Shown: one piece after another, positions 26,526 through 35,690 of the stretch
Position numbering within the stretch: the first letter of the stretch is position 1
How the letters are laid out: each line of letters opens with the position of its first letter
DNA from: Arthrobacter sp. MYb214
GTDB taxonomy: Bacteria; Actinomycetota; Actinomycetes; Actinomycetales; Micrococcaceae
Assembly: GCF_002979865.1 (NCBI RefSeq)
Contig: NZ_PCPZ01000008.1
Span: 1 to 64,000, forward strand
DNA length: 64,000 nt
Reading direction: 5' to 3'
Made by a program: the position numbers and the translations under genes
The notes under the pieces: model-generated
The model's input: the letters and a program-made list of their open reading frames with translations, nothing else
The model's database searches: none
What the model was told of the DNA's origin: nothing

Positions 26526-26957
26526 TGCAAATATAAGAGCTGACCTCAGATCGCCCCCACGCTGTTCCGGTCGAAGTTATACCTTGGCAGAGTAACATCC
26601 GAGGAGAAAAGGAATGCACAAAGGGCTGTTGCATTTCAGTCAACTCGACCGAACGCATTCAAGCGCGGAGAGTGGCATGGCTTGATCCAGGCACGTCGTC
26701 CTGACGCAACTCATTCGCCCAGCAACCTATGATTCCTGTCGAATTCATGAACTGCCCGCCCTGGTTCCTGGCCGTACAGACGTCTTGCTCATTAGCTGGG
26801 TTTCCAGTCAACTGAGGCCGCACAGATGGCGATTTCCGGAGGACAGAATCAAGTCGCACGCTGCTTGGGTTGCGCGTATCTCCCACCGTTGATTCTGCAT
26901 AACCCCTAGCAAACCCACTCAAAACCAACTAAAGCCAAATATTCCCCGGATTTTCAC

Positions 26958-27011
26958 TTGACGATGCCACACAATCGGGCATAAAGTCATGGAAACACAG
27001 ATCAATGTGTT
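26958..27011 (+). promoter_or_regulatory. Promoter and putative operator of the fru-pts operon
   Basis: TTGACG (26958-26963) and CATAAA (26980-26985) are spaced 16 bases apart. AACACAGATCAATGTGTT (26994-27011), an inverted repeat with six-base arms, lies just downstream and would be a natural site for the DeoR-type repressor encoded by the first gene. Confidence 0.6.
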
Positions 27012-27040
27012 GCAGGTCATGAGGAATTGCGGAGGCAAGA

Positions 27041-27817
27041 ATGTTCGCCGAAGAACGACACCGGCTGATCGTTGAGCAGCTGGAAGCTGACGGGAAAGTA
27101 ACCGTCGCCCAGCTCGCGCAGCGCTTCGATATCACCCGGGAAACCGTGCGGCGGGATCTGGCCCAGCTGGAATCCGAGAACTACCTGCGCCGCGTCCACG
27201 GCGGAGCGGTCACCATCACCGAAGCCAGCACCCGCGAGGAAAGCTACGTGGTGCGCACCGCCATCCATTCAGAGTCCAAGGCCCGCATCGCCCAGCGCGC
27301 GCTGAGCCTGCTGCCGGTCTCCGATGCCTCGGTCATCATCGACGCGGGAACCACCACGGAAATCCTGGCCGAACGCATGCTCAAGAGCACCGCGGGCACC
27401 GGACTGGTGGTCATCACCCACGCCCTGCCCATTGCCTCGGTGCTGGTCCACAGCCCGGATGTCGCCTTGGAGCTGATCGGCGGGCGGGTCCGCGGCATCA
27501 CCGGCGCCTCCAGCGGAGCCCGCACCGTGCAGGAGTATTCCCAGTACCGGGCCGACATCGCCTTCATCGGCACCAACGGGCTGCATGCAGGATTCGGCCT
27601 GAGCACCCCGGACCCGCTGGAAGCTGCCGTCAAGCGCGCCCTGGTCGCCAGTGCCCGCCGCGTGGTGCTGCTGGCCGACGGATCCAAATTCGACCAGGAA
27701 ACCCTGGTCTGCTTCGCCCGGCTCGAAGACATCGACACCCTGGTCACCGACCAGCAACCCGGCACTGAACTTGCCGCTGCGCTGGAAGCGGCGGATGTCG
27801 AGGTGGTGATCGCATGA
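27041..27817 (+). CDS. fruR: DeoR family regulator of fructose PTS operon
   Basis: A 258-residue repressor. The N-terminal DeoR helix-turn-helix is clear (RHRLIVEQLEADGKVTVAQL, then FDITRETVRRDLAQLES), followed by the C-terminal sugar-phosphate sensor (DAGTTTEILAERM, IGTNGLHAGFGLSTPDPLEA, VVLLADGSKFDQE). GGAGG lies six bases before the ATG. It overlaps fruK by four bases (ATGA). The natural inducer in this context is fructose 1-phosphate, inferred from context. Confidence 0.9.
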   Translation: MFAEERHRLIVEQLEADGKVTVAQLAQRFDITRETVRRDLAQLESENYLRRVHGGAVTITEASTREESYVVRTAIHSESKARIAQRALSLLPVSDASVIIDAGTTTEILAERMLKSTAGTGLVVITHALPIASVLVHSPDVALELIGGRVRGITGASSGARTVQEYSQYRADIAFIGTNGLHAGFGLSTPDPLEAAVKRALVASARRVVLLADGSKFDQETLVCFARLEDIDTLVTDQQPGTELAAALEAADVEVVIA

Positions 27818-28791
27818 TTATCACACTGACCGTCAACCCGGCGCTGGACAAGACCATCGAATTGGTCGCCGCATTGCAGCCCGGTGCGGTGCAGCGGGCC
27901 GCTGGCAGCCACCTGCAGGCCGCAGGCAAGGGCGTGAATGTTGCGCGGGCCATCCTCGCCGCCGGGCAGCGGACCCTCGCTGTACTCCCCGGAGCCGGAA
28001 ACGATCCGCTCATCGCCGCCCTGGCCGCCGACCAGTTGCCCTACCGGGCGCTGGAAATCAATGCTGCGCTGCGCACCAACACGACGCTGACCTCGCCGGA
28101 TGGATCGACCACCAAGATCAACGAGGCCGGTCCTGAGCTGGACGCGGCCACGTTGGAGCAGCTCTCGGAGCTGGTGCGCGATTCCTGCGCTGGCGCCGAT
28201 TGGCTGGTCATGGCAGGGTCGCTGCCACCCGGGGTGCCGGCGAACTACTACGCTCTGCTTACCGCGTCGTTGCGCGAGCAGCTGGGCTCGAAGTGCCCGA
28301 AGATTGCGGTGGACACCTCTGGGGAGCCGCTGCGCCAGCTCTTCGCCCACGACGAGATCCACATCCCGGATCTGGTCAAGCCCAACGCCGAAGAGCTTGC
28401 CGAGCTGCTGGGCGAGGACCTGGGCGAAGCCCAGCTCGAAGCGGATCCCGGGCTGGCCGCTCGCGCCAGCTCCAAGCTGCTGCGCCGCCCCGGGGCCGCG
28501 GTGCTCACCACCCTGGGTGCGCACGGCGCGGTACTGGCCACTGCCGAGGGCTGCTGGCACGGCTGGCCGCAGCCGATCACCCCGCGCAGCACGGTAGGTG
28601 CCGGCGATTCCTCGCTGGCCGGCTATCTGCTGGCAGACACGGCAGGCCACTTGCCGGCGTTCAAGCTGCGCCAGGCCATCGCCTACGGAACCGCGGCGGC
28701 CTCGCTGCCCGGCTCCGGCATCCCAACCCCAACCGACCTCCGCATCGATGCGGTCAGCGTCATCGAACTCACCCCAAGGCAAGGATCCTGA
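27814..28791 (+). CDS. fruK: 1-phosphofructokinase
   Basis: A 325-residue PfkB-family kinase that turns fructose 1-phosphate into fructose 1,6-bisphosphate. TLTVNPALDKT at the N-terminus is diagnostic, AAGKGVNVAR is the first family signature, and the catalytic Asp lies in TVGAGDSSLAGYL near residue 265. The translation is coupled to fruR and the gene ends just before fruA. Confidence 0.94.
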   Translation: MIITLTVNPALDKTIELVAALQPGAVQRAAGSHLQAAGKGVNVARAILAAGQRTLAVLPGAGNDPLIAALAADQLPYRALEINAALRTNTTLTSPDGSTTKINEAGPELDAATLEQLSELVRDSCAGADWLVMAGSLPPGVPANYYALLTASLREQLGSKCPKIAVDTSGEPLRQLFAHDEIHIPDLVKPNAEELAELLGEDLGEAQLEADPGLAARASSKLLRRPGAAVLTTLGAHGAVLATAEGCWHGWPQPITPRSTVGAGDSSLAGYLLADTAGHLPAFKLRQAIAYGTAAASLPGSGIPTPTDLRIDAVSVIELTPRQGS

Positions 28792-28793
28792 CC

Positions 28794-30788
28794 ATGAGCG
28801 ATCTGATCGAAACCCGGCTCGTCACCCTGGATGCGCATCTAGGTTCCACGAGTACCGACGTCATCAAGTACCTGGCCCAGCAGATCACGCAGGCCGGGCG
28901 AGCCGCCAGCGCTGCCGAATTGGCCGAGCATGCCTTGGCCCGCGAGGCGAAGACGGCCACCGGCGTGCCCGGCGGCATCGCGATTCCGCATTGCCGCTCA
29001 GCAGCGGTCACCGTTCCCACCCTGGCCATGGCCCGGCTGGGCACCCCGGTGGACTTCGGTGCCAAGGACGGCCCGGCAGATCTGGTCTTCTTCATTGCCG
29101 CCCCGGAAGGCGCCGACAAGGAGCACCTGAAGCTGCTCTCCAAGCTGGCCCGCGCACTGGTGAAGAAACCCTTCACCGCGGCCCTGCGTGCAGCCAGGAG
29201 CAACGAGGAAATCGTCGCGTTGGTCTCCGAAGTACTCTCCGATGCCCCCGCCGCACCAGCTGCACCAGCAGCTGCACCCGCTGCCACGGCGCGGCCGAAG
29301 ATCGTGGCCGTCACCGCCTGCCCGACCGGCATCGCCCACACCTACATGGCCGCCGATTCCCTGGCACAGGCCGCCGAAGAACTCGGCATTGACTTCGCTG
29401 TGGAAACCCAGGGGTCCTCGGGGTCCAAGCCGTTGGATCCGGCATTAATCACCCAGGCCGACGCGGTGATCTTTGCGGTGGACGTCGACGTGCGCGACCA
29501 ATCGCGGTTCGCCGGCAAGCCAGTGATCCAGGTTCCAGTCAAGCGCGGTGTGGATGAACCCGAAAAGCTGCTCAAGGATGCCTTGGCCGCGGCCAAGGAT
29601 CCGGCGGCCCGCAAGGTACCAGCCGGCAACGAAACGGCAAGCGAGCGCTCCACGGATTCTGCTTCCGAGGGCTTCGGCGCTGGCCTGAAGCGCGCGCTGC
29701 TCACCGGTGTCTCCTACATGATCCCGTTCGTCGCCGGTGGCGGCCTGCTGATCGCCTTGGGCTTCCTGCTCGGCGGCTACGCCATCACTGATGCAGCAGA
29801 CCAGTACTTGACCGAAAATACGCTGTTCAATCTGCCGGAAGCTGGCTTGCTGGCCTACCTCGGCGCGGTGGCGTTCAAGATCGGTGGCCTGTCCATGGGC
29901 TTCCTGGTCCCGGCGCTGGGCGGTTACATCGCCTATGCCTACGCCGACCGTCCGGGCATCGCCCCGGGCTTCACCGCGGGTGCCGTGGCAGGCTTCATGG
30001 GAGCCGGGTTCATTGGCGGCATCGTCGGCGGCGTTATCGCCGGCCTGGCCTGCCGCTGGATCAATTCCTGGACCGTGCCACGCTGGCTGCGCGGGCTGAT
30101 GCCAGTGGTCATTGTTCCGTTGCTCGGTTCAATCATCGCTTCGGGCCTGATGTTCCTGTTCCTTGGCGGGCCGATTGCCCAGCTCACCGAAGCCCTCAAC
30201 GGCTGGCTGGCGGGCATGTCCGGCACCGCGGCGGCGATCCTCGGCCTGGTCCTGGGCCTGATGATGGCCATCGATTTGGGCGGGCCGATCAACAAGGTCG
30301 CTTATTCCTTCGCGGTAGCCGGCTTGGGCGCCGGTTCGGTGGCCGAGAACCCGGCCCCGCTGATGATCATGGCAGCCGTGATGGCTGCCGGCATGGTTCC
30401 GCCGCTGGCGATGGCCCTGGCCACCGCGGTGTCCCCGAAGCTGTTCACCGGGGCGGAACGCGAAAACGGCAAAGCGGCCTGGCTGCTGGGTGCCGCGTTC
30501 ATCTCCGAAGGCGCCATCCCCTTCGCCGCGGCCGACCCGCTGCGCGTCATCCCGGCCTCCATGGTGGGTGCCGGGGTCACCGGCTCGCTGATCATGAGCT
30601 TCGATGTGCTCTCCCAGGCACCGCACGGCGGCATCTTCGTCTTCTTCGCGATGGACAGCACCTGGCCGATGTTCCTGGTGGCCACCGTGATCGGCACGCT
30701 GGTTTCCGCGGCGCTGGTGATCATCCTGAAGAAATATGTCCGCAAGGCCCCCGCACGGGCCGCTGAAGAGGCAAAGGCCGCAGCATGA
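28794..30788 (+). CDS. fruA: Fructose PTS permease, EIIABC
   Basis: A 664-residue phosphotransfer permease. Domain order is EIIA (about 1-150, H66 in GIAIPHCRS), an Ala/Pro linker, EIIB (about 168-265, C176 in AVTACPTGIAHTY) and a membrane EIIC (about 290-650, eight to ten helices). It takes up fructose as fructose 1-phosphate. The ATG at 28794 begins the EIIA domain; a longer open frame upstream lies within fruK. It overlaps ptsI by four bases. Confidence 0.95.
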   Translation: MSDLIETRLVTLDAHLGSTSTDVIKYLAQQITQAGRAASAAELAEHALAREAKTATGVPGGIAIPHCRSAAVTVPTLAMARLGTPVDFGAKDGPADLVFFIAAPEGADKEHLKLLSKLARALVKKPFTAALRAARSNEEIVALVSEVLSDAPAAPAAPAAAPAATARPKIVAVTACPTGIAHTYMAADSLAQAAEELGIDFAVETQGSSGSKPLDPALITQADAVIFAVDVDVRDQSRFAGKPVIQVPVKRGVDEPEKLLKDALAAAKDPAARKVPAGNETASERSTDSASEGFGAGLKRALLTGVSYMIPFVAGGGLLIALGFLLGGYAITDAADQYLTENTLFNLPEAGLLAYLGAVAFKIGGLSMGFLVPALGGYIAYAYADRPGIAPGFTAGAVAGFMGAGFIGGIVGGVIAGLACRWINSWTVPRWLRGLMPVVIVPLLGSIIASGLMFLFLGGPIAQLTEALNGWLAGMSGTAAAILGLVLGLMMAIDLGGPINKVAYSFAVAGLGAGSVAENPAPLMIMAAVMAAGMVPPLAMALATAVSPKLFTGAERENGKAAWLLGAAFISEGAIPFAAADPLRVIPASMVGAGVTGSLIMSFDVLSQAPHGGIFVFFAMDSTWPMFLVATVIGTLVSAALVIILKKYVRKAPARAAEEAKAAA

Positions 30789-32467
30789 GCCAGAAATTCA
30801 CCGGAGTAGGCGTCAGCGCCGGACGGGTCATCGGATCCGTGCGCCGCATGCCCGACCCCATCCTCCCGCCCGCCGACGGCGCGCCCCTGCCAGCAGGTTC
30901 CAGCGCGGAAGCCGAATCCCTGCGCCTGGCCGAGGCCACGCAGGCGGTCGCCGCGCAGCTCAAGGAACGCGCGGCGCAGGCCACCGGCGATGCCCAAGCC
31001 GTGCTCAAGGCCACCGCGCTGATGGCCAGCGACCGCACGCTGCTCAAGTCGGCCACCAGGCTGGTGGCATCGGGCACCTGCGCCGAATCGGCCATCTGGG
31101 AGGCCGCCGACGCGGTCGCCACGCAGCTGTCGGCCCTCGGCGGCTACATGGCCGAACGCGCCGGGGATGTGCTCGATGTGCGCTCGCGCATCGTTGCCGA
31201 ACTGCGCGGCGTGCCCGCCCCGGGCATCCCGGACTCCGACCAGCCCTTCATCCTCGCCGCGGTGGACCTGGCTCCGGCCGATACCGCGACGCTGGATCCG
31301 GCCAAGGTCCTGGCGCTGGTCACCTCCGATGGCGGGCCGCAATCGCATACCGCCATCATCGCGCGCTCGCTGGGCCTTCCGGCCATCGTGGCCGCTGCCG
31401 GCACCACAGCGCTGGCCGACGGGGACCATGTCTTCGTGGACGGCATCGACGGGCTGGTCATCACCGGTCCCGGCGAGGCCGAAGAGCACCTGGCCGCCAC
31501 CTACGCCAACCGCGAGGCGCTGCCGGAGTTCTCCGGCACCGGGCAGCTGCGCGACGGGCACCGCGTGCCGCTATTGTCCAATGTCGGCAGCGGCGACGAC
31601 GCGCAGCTGGCCGCCGCGGCGGGCGCCGAGGGCGTGGGCCTGCTGCGCACCGAGTTCTGCTTCCTGGGCAAGGACAAGGAGCCCTCCCATGACGAGCAGG
31701 TGGCAGCCTACGGTGCGGTCTTCGCCGCCTTCCCCGGCCGCAAGGTCGTGGTGCGCACCTTGGATGCGGGAGCGGACAAGCCGCTGCCCTTCCTGACCGA
31801 TGCCAGCGAGCCGAATCCGGCCCTCGGCGTGCGCGGCTACCGCACTGACCTGTCCAGCCCGGGCGTGCTCGAACGCCAGCTGCAGGCCATCGCGCAAGCC
31901 GCCGGCGAGCACCAGGCCGAAATCTGGGTGATGGCGCCGATGATTTCCACTGCGTCCGAAGCGCAGGAATTCGCGCAGCTGGCCAAGGCCGCTGGCCTGG
32001 CCACCGCCGGGACCATGATCGAGGTCCCTTCGGCGGCGGTGCTGGCAGGCCAGATCCTGCAGCGCTGCGATTTCGTCTCCATCGGCACCAACGACTTGAC
32101 CCAGTACACCATGGCCGCGGACCGCCAGCTCGGTGCCCTGGCCGAGCTCAACGACCCCTGGCAGCCGGCAGTGCTGCACCTGGTGGCCGCCACCGCCGCC
32201 GGTGCGCAGGCGGCCGGCGGCAAACCCGTCGGGGTGTGCGGCGAAGCGGCCGCCGACCCGGCGCTGGCCGTGGTGCTGGTGGGCCTGGGCGTGGACACCC
32301 TGTCCATGAACAAGCGGGCGTTGGCACCGGTTGCCGCGGTGCTGCGCACCGTAGACCTGCCCACTGCGCAGCGCCTGTCCCAGCTGGCCTTGGACGCCGA
32401 GTCGGCCGAGGCGGCACGCACTGCCGTGCGCGCGCAGCTGGGCGAGCTGGACCGATTCGGCCTCTAG
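30785..32467 (+). CDS. ptsI: Phosphoenolpyruvate-protein phosphotransferase (enzyme I)
   Basis: A 560-residue cytoplasmic enzyme that moves phosphate from PEP to HPr. The phosphohistidine is H188 in GGPQSHTAIIARS; the PEP-binding barrel has LRTEFCFLG, SIGTNDLTQYTMAADR and GVCGEAA with the catalytic C485. ATGA overlap with fruA couples the general PTS enzyme to the fructose permease. Confidence 0.96.
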   Translation: MSQKFTGVGVSAGRVIGSVRRMPDPILPPADGAPLPAGSSAEAESLRLAEATQAVAAQLKERAAQATGDAQAVLKATALMASDRTLLKSATRLVASGTCAESAIWEAADAVATQLSALGGYMAERAGDVLDVRSRIVAELRGVPAPGIPDSDQPFILAAVDLAPADTATLDPAKVLALVTSDGGPQSHTAIIARSLGLPAIVAAAGTTALADGDHVFVDGIDGLVITGPGEAEEHLAATYANREALPEFSGTGQLRDGHRVPLLSNVGSGDDAQLAAAAGAEGVGLLRTEFCFLGKDKEPSHDEQVAAYGAVFAAFPGRKVVVRTLDAGADKPLPFLTDASEPNPALGVRGYRTDLSSPGVLERQLQAIAQAAGEHQAEIWVMAPMISTASEAQEFAQLAKAAGLATAGTMIEVPSAAVLAGQILQRCDFVSIGTNDLTQYTMAADRQLGALAELNDPWQPAVLHLVAATAAGAQAAGGKPVGVCGEAAADPALAVVLVGLGVDTLSMNKRALAPVAAVLRTVDLPTAQRLSQLALDAESAEAARTAVRAQLGELDRFGL

Positions 32468-32519
32468 GCCCCCCGAATTTACCGCAATCAACCGTTCAAT
32501 AGATCCTGAAGGAGCCATC

Positions 32520-32798
32520 ATGGCAGAACGTACAGCAATCATCGGCAGCCGCGTCGGCCTGCACGCCCGCCCGGCAGCCATCTTCGCCGAGGCCGCGGCC
32601 GAGGCGCCGGTCGAGGTCACCATCGCCCTTCAGGGCGAGCCCGTGGACGAGGCGCTGGACGCGTCCAGCATCCTCTCGCTGATGGGCCTGGGCGCGGAAT
32701 ATGGAACCACCGTAGTGCTGCGCGCCGAAGGCGAAGGAGCCGAAGCTGCCCTGGAGCAGTTGGCGGCCATCCTGGAAACCGACCACGACGCCGAGTAG
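32520..32798 (+). CDS. ptsH: Phosphocarrier protein HPr
   Basis: 92 residues with the phosphohistidine H15 in GLHARPAA and the ASSILSLMGLG helix that carries the regulatory-serine position. It accepts phosphate from enzyme I and gives it to EIIA. AAGGAG (32509-32514) precedes the ATG. It ends the fru-pts operon before a strong terminator. Confidence 0.96.
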   Translation: MAERTAIIGSRVGLHARPAAIFAEAAAEAPVEVTIALQGEPVDEALDASSILSLMGLGAEYGTTVVLRAEGEGAEAALEQLAAILETDHDAE

Positions 32799-32810
32799 CG
32801 CGAAGCCGAG

Positions 32811-32846
32811 CTCCGGGGACCACGCGCCATCGCGTGGTCCCCGGAG
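32811..32846 (+). terminator. Terminator of the fru-pts operon
   Basis: Perfect 16-bp stem (32811-32826 with 32831-32846) with a CCAT loop, followed by TTATTTAATT. Confidence 0.9.
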
Positions 32847-32857
32847 TTATTTAATTA

Positions 32858-32893
32858 CCATCCACTGATTGACAAAACTCAATCAGTGGATGG
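32858..32893. promoter_or_regulatory. Large perfect palindrome over the MFS gene promoter; probable operator
   Basis: CCATCCACTGATTGA (32858-32872) and its exact complement TCAATCAGTGGATGG (32879-32893) are separated by CAAAAC. A TTGACA hexamer (32869-32874) lies inside, so a bound repressor would cover the -35 element. No regulator gene is adjacent. Confidence 0.7.
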
Positions 32894-32927
32894 ATGATAG
32901 TTCCTACGCACTACCGCAGGAGCTTCC

Positions 32928-34232
32928 ATGAGCGCGCTCAAAACCTCTGCACTGCGCCTCATCAAGCCGTTCGCCTACCGCGACTACGCCCTGCTGGCCA
33001 GCGCACTTGTCCTCTCCACCTTCGCCGCCGGCATGTGGGCCGTGGCAATGGTCTACCAGGTGCGCCAGCTGGGCGGCGGGCCCATCCAGCTTTCTGCCGT
33101 GGCCACCGCCAGTGCCGCCGGGCTGCTCTGCTTCGTGCTGCTCGGCGGGATCATGGCGGACCGCCATTCCTGCCGGCGGATCGTGATGCTGGTCGAGGCG
33201 CTGTCGCTGGCGGTCATGGGCATCACCGCGGTGCTGGCCATGGCCGGTGCCCTGGAGCTGTGGCACCTGATGCTCGCCGGCTTCTGCGGCGGGGCCGGGT
33301 CGGCCTTCTTCTACCCCGCCTACTCCGCACTGCTGCCCAAGATGCTGCCCGCCGAGCAGCTGCTGGCCGCCAACGGATTGGAAGGGACAGCCCGGCCGGT
33401 GGTGCACACCGCCCTGGGCCCGATGGCCGCCGGATTCGTGGTGGCGGGGCTCTCGCCGGCGCACGCCATCGTCGGCATCTGCGTAATCCACCTCGCGGCG
33501 CTGCTGATGCTGCGCCGGATCCCCAACCGCCAGGCGTACAACGCGCCAGGCCCCGTTGACGGCCAGGGACAGCCCGGGATGTTCCGGCAGCTGCGCGAAG
33601 GCATCGGCTATACGGTGCGCACCCGCTGGCTGCTGTGGACGCTGCTGTTCTCGGTCATTTCGGTGTTCACCTTCATCGGGCCCTTCGAGGTGCTGCTGCC
33701 CTTCATCGTCAGCGGCAACCTGCACGGGGACGCGAAACTGTTCAGCTTCGCACTGGCCTTCTTCGGCCTCGGTTCGGCGATCGGCTCGCTGCTGGTCGCG
33801 TCCGCGAAATTCCCGCGGCGCTACTTGAGCTTGATGACCGCCTGCTGGTGCCTGGGCACCTTGCCCCTGGCCCTGGTGGGCTACGTCGATGCCGCGTGGA
33901 TGCTCTTCGCGATCCTGCTGGCCTTCGGCATCACCGACGCCGTGGGCATGGTCATCTGGGGCACCTTGCTCCAGCGCCGGGTTCCCGGACACCTGCTCGG
34001 GCGGATCTCCAGCCTGGATTTCTTCGTTTCGCTGGCGCTGATGCCGCTGTCCATGGCGGCGGCGGGACCTTTGACCCAGGTGCTTAGCTTGCAGGCGATA
34101 TTCGTCATTGCCGGCCTCGCCTCGCCGCTGTTCGGAATCATCGCATGGCGGGCCGGGAAATTTGCCCGCGACGAAATAGCGCATCCGCTCTCGGACCCCG
34201 TTCCGGCGGAGCTGGACGGCGAGCGCAGTTGA
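32928..34232 (+). CDS. MFS transporter (EntS/MFS_3-like exporter)
   Basis: A 434-residue membrane protein with about 12 helices. It shows a typical loop 2-3 motif (GGIMADRHSCRRIVM) and a mid-length loop between helices 6 and 7 (about residues 200-225). The overall pattern (LEGTARPVVHTALGPMAAGF) is that of the MFS_3 group of exporters. AGGAG lies seven bases before the ATG. It is preceded by a perfect palindrome and is probably substrate-induced; the substrate is unknown. Confidence 0.83.
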   Translation: MSALKTSALRLIKPFAYRDYALLASALVLSTFAAGMWAVAMVYQVRQLGGGPIQLSAVATASAAGLLCFVLLGGIMADRHSCRRIVMLVEALSLAVMGITAVLAMAGALELWHLMLAGFCGGAGSAFFYPAYSALLPKMLPAEQLLAANGLEGTARPVVHTALGPMAAGFVVAGLSPAHAIVGICVIHLAALLMLRRIPNRQAYNAPGPVDGQGQPGMFRQLREGIGYTVRTRWLLWTLLFSVISVFTFIGPFEVLLPFIVSGNLHGDAKLFSFALAFFGLGSAIGSLLVASAKFPRRYLSLMTACWCLGTLPLALVGYVDAAWMLFAILLAFGITDAVGMVIWGTLLQRRVPGHLLGRISSLDFFVSLALMPLSMAAAGPLTQVLSLQAIFVIAGLASPLFGIIAWRAGKFARDEIAHPLSDPVPAELDGERS

Positions 34233-34335
34233 CCGGTTGCGACCAGCTGGCGCTGGGCCGGCACTGATCAAACTCCCAGCAGATTTTCGCGTGTAGTTCC
34301 CGGGCACGGACCGGGCATGACGGGAAGGTGGAAGG

Positions 34336-35097
34336 ATGACTTCTCGATTGCCCGACATGGCGCGCCTGGCCTTGTTGGCGCTGTTGGCGCTGGGCCCGGC
34401 ATTCCTGGTTTCCTGTTCCCCTGCACCAGCGCCTGCTCCCGATGCGCAGCCCACGGGCTCCGCGGCAAGCGAGCAGGTGGATTGCGCCGTGGCCCGATGC
34501 GTGGCGCTGACCTTCGATGACGGACCTGGCCAGTACACCGGGCGGCTGCTCGACGAGCTGAAGGCCGCGGAGGCGCCAGCCACCTTCTTCATGGTCGGGA
34601 AGAACATTGCCAAATACCCCGACGCGGTCAAGCGCATGGCCGCCGAAGGCCACCAGCTGGGCAGCCATACCTGGGACCATGCGGATCTCACGACGCTGAC
34701 CAGAGAACAGATCCAGCATGAGCTGGGATGGACCAGCGAAGCGGTAGAAAAGGCCTCCGGCCACGAGCCCACCGTCTTCCGCCCGCCCTATGGGAATCAC
34801 GGTGCCGTCTATGACCGGCTGGTGCCCTACCCGTTGGTGCTGTGGGATGTTGACACCCTGGATTGGAAGCACCACGATCCGGAGAAAACGGTGCGCATCG
34901 CCATGGACGAAGTCCATCCGGGCTCCATCATCTTGATGCATGACATCCATGAGAGCTCAGTCAAGGCACTGCCGGATCTCGTGGAGAAGCTGAAGGCCGA
35001 GGGCTACACCCCGGTCACCGTGGACCAGCTATTCAATGGCCAGCTGGAGAATTCGACGGCCTATGCTTCGGCTCCTGCTCCCGGCGCGAGGAAATAG
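34336..35097 (+). CDS. Polysaccharide deacetylase lipoprotein (NodB domain)
   Basis: A 253-residue exported enzyme. The signal peptide ends in a lipobox-like VSCS (Cys about residue 27), followed by an Ala/Pro linker. The NodB domain has motif 1 ALTFDDGP, motif 2 HTWDH (metal ligands), motif 3 RPPYG, motif 4 WDVDTLDW and motif 5 ILMHDIH, all catalytic residues kept. It should remove N-acetyl groups from peptidoglycan or another amino sugar polymer at the cell surface. Monocistronic. Confidence 0.92.
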   Translation: MTSRLPDMARLALLALLALGPAFLVSCSPAPAPAPDAQPTGSAASEQVDCAVARCVALTFDDGPGQYTGRLLDELKAAEAPATFFMVGKNIAKYPDAVKRMAAEGHQLGSHTWDHADLTTLTREQIQHELGWTSEAVEKASGHEPTVFRPPYGNHGAVYDRLVPYPLVLWDVDTLDWKHHDPEKTVRIAMDEVHPGSIILMHDIHESSVKALPDLVEKLKAEGYTPVTVDQLFNGQLENSTAYASAPAPGARK

Positions 35098-35116
35098 TCT
35101 TGCGCCGCGCAGGTGC

Positions 35117-35548
35117 TCAGGGGGCCTGCTCTGCGTACAGCCGCAGCTGGTCCAGCTTGTCCCCTTCGCTTTCGCGGATATTTGCCGCCAGCTCCTCGCA
35201 CTGCTCCACCGTCAGATCCGGGTTGATGATTGCCACCTGCAGCACTACCTCGGTATGCCCCGCGTCGTCCTTCAGGTCGTAGCGGTAGGAGAGCCCATCG
35301 GGATTCTCCGAGGTGTGCAGGATCAGCAAGCGGTTCTCGATCAGGTCATGGACGCGATACACGCGTTCATGGCCGGCAACGCGGTATACCAGCTGGGTGC
35401 CGACCTTGAGCTGCGGGTCGTCCGAATGCATGGAGCCGATCCCATGGATCCACAAGGGTGTTGCTGCCCAATCGGTAAGCAGCTCCCAGACACGGTGCAC
35501 CGGCAGGTGAATGACCACGGTGCTCTCGAAAACGCTGAACTGGCTCAT
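35117..35548 (-). CDS. SRPBCC family protein
   Basis: A 143-residue protein of the START/Bet v 1-like fold, recognised from FESTVVIHLPVHRVWELLTD and a following W..GIGS and C-terminal ELAANIRESEGDKLDQLR. Such small proteins bind hydrophobic ligands; this one has no assigned function. The start at 35548 is set by the family N-terminus; the open frame continues upstream without conserved sequence. Confidence 0.75.
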   Translation of the reverse strand: MSQFSVFESTVVIHLPVHRVWELLTDWAATPLWIHGIGSMHSDDPQLKVGTQLVYRVAGHERVYRVHDLIENRLLILHTSENPDGLSYRYDLKDDAGHTEVVLQVAIINPDLTVEQCEELAANIRESEGDKLDQLRLYAEQAP

Positions 35549-35634
35549 ATCCGCATAGTGCCACCCTCGGCGGCCAAATGGAATAGCTTCATGGCTGTTG
35601 GCATGCAATCCGGTTTCCGGCCGCCTGCAGCAAA

Positions 35635-35673
35635 GGCCGGCACCCAGCGCGCGTACGCTGCTGGGTGCCGGCC
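35635..35673 (-). terminator. Terminator of the acidic-protein gene
   Basis: Perfect 14-bp stem (35635-35648 with 35660-35673) around an 11-base loop, shortly past the stop of the gene at 35691. Confidence 0.75.
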
Positions 35674-35690
35674 CCTGGGCGGCAGAAGGC

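Larger units (their letters stand above)
25864..27025. other. Gene-poor region with decayed coding fragments
   Basis: About 1.16 kb without an intact gene. A coding-like fragment lies at 26304-26525 (plus). On the minus strand short frames such as 26105-26185 (26 codons, MNPVVIAAESNDEEALDLAI...) and 25864-26030 are open but lack good ribosome binding sites. At 26614 a 23-codon frame has a strong GAGGAG site but no recognisable product. The fruR promoter occupies the right end. Confidence 0.5.

Noticed and set aside
26600-26680. Possible IS6-type end (GGGCTGTTGCA) and a 23-codon frame with a strong ribosome binding site at 26614
   Set aside because: Only a short match to an IS6 end with no transposase or partner repeat nearby; the tiny frame has no supporting homology.
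28200-28793. N-terminal extension of fruA
   Set aside because: It overlaps fruK entirely and the EIIA domain begins at 28794.
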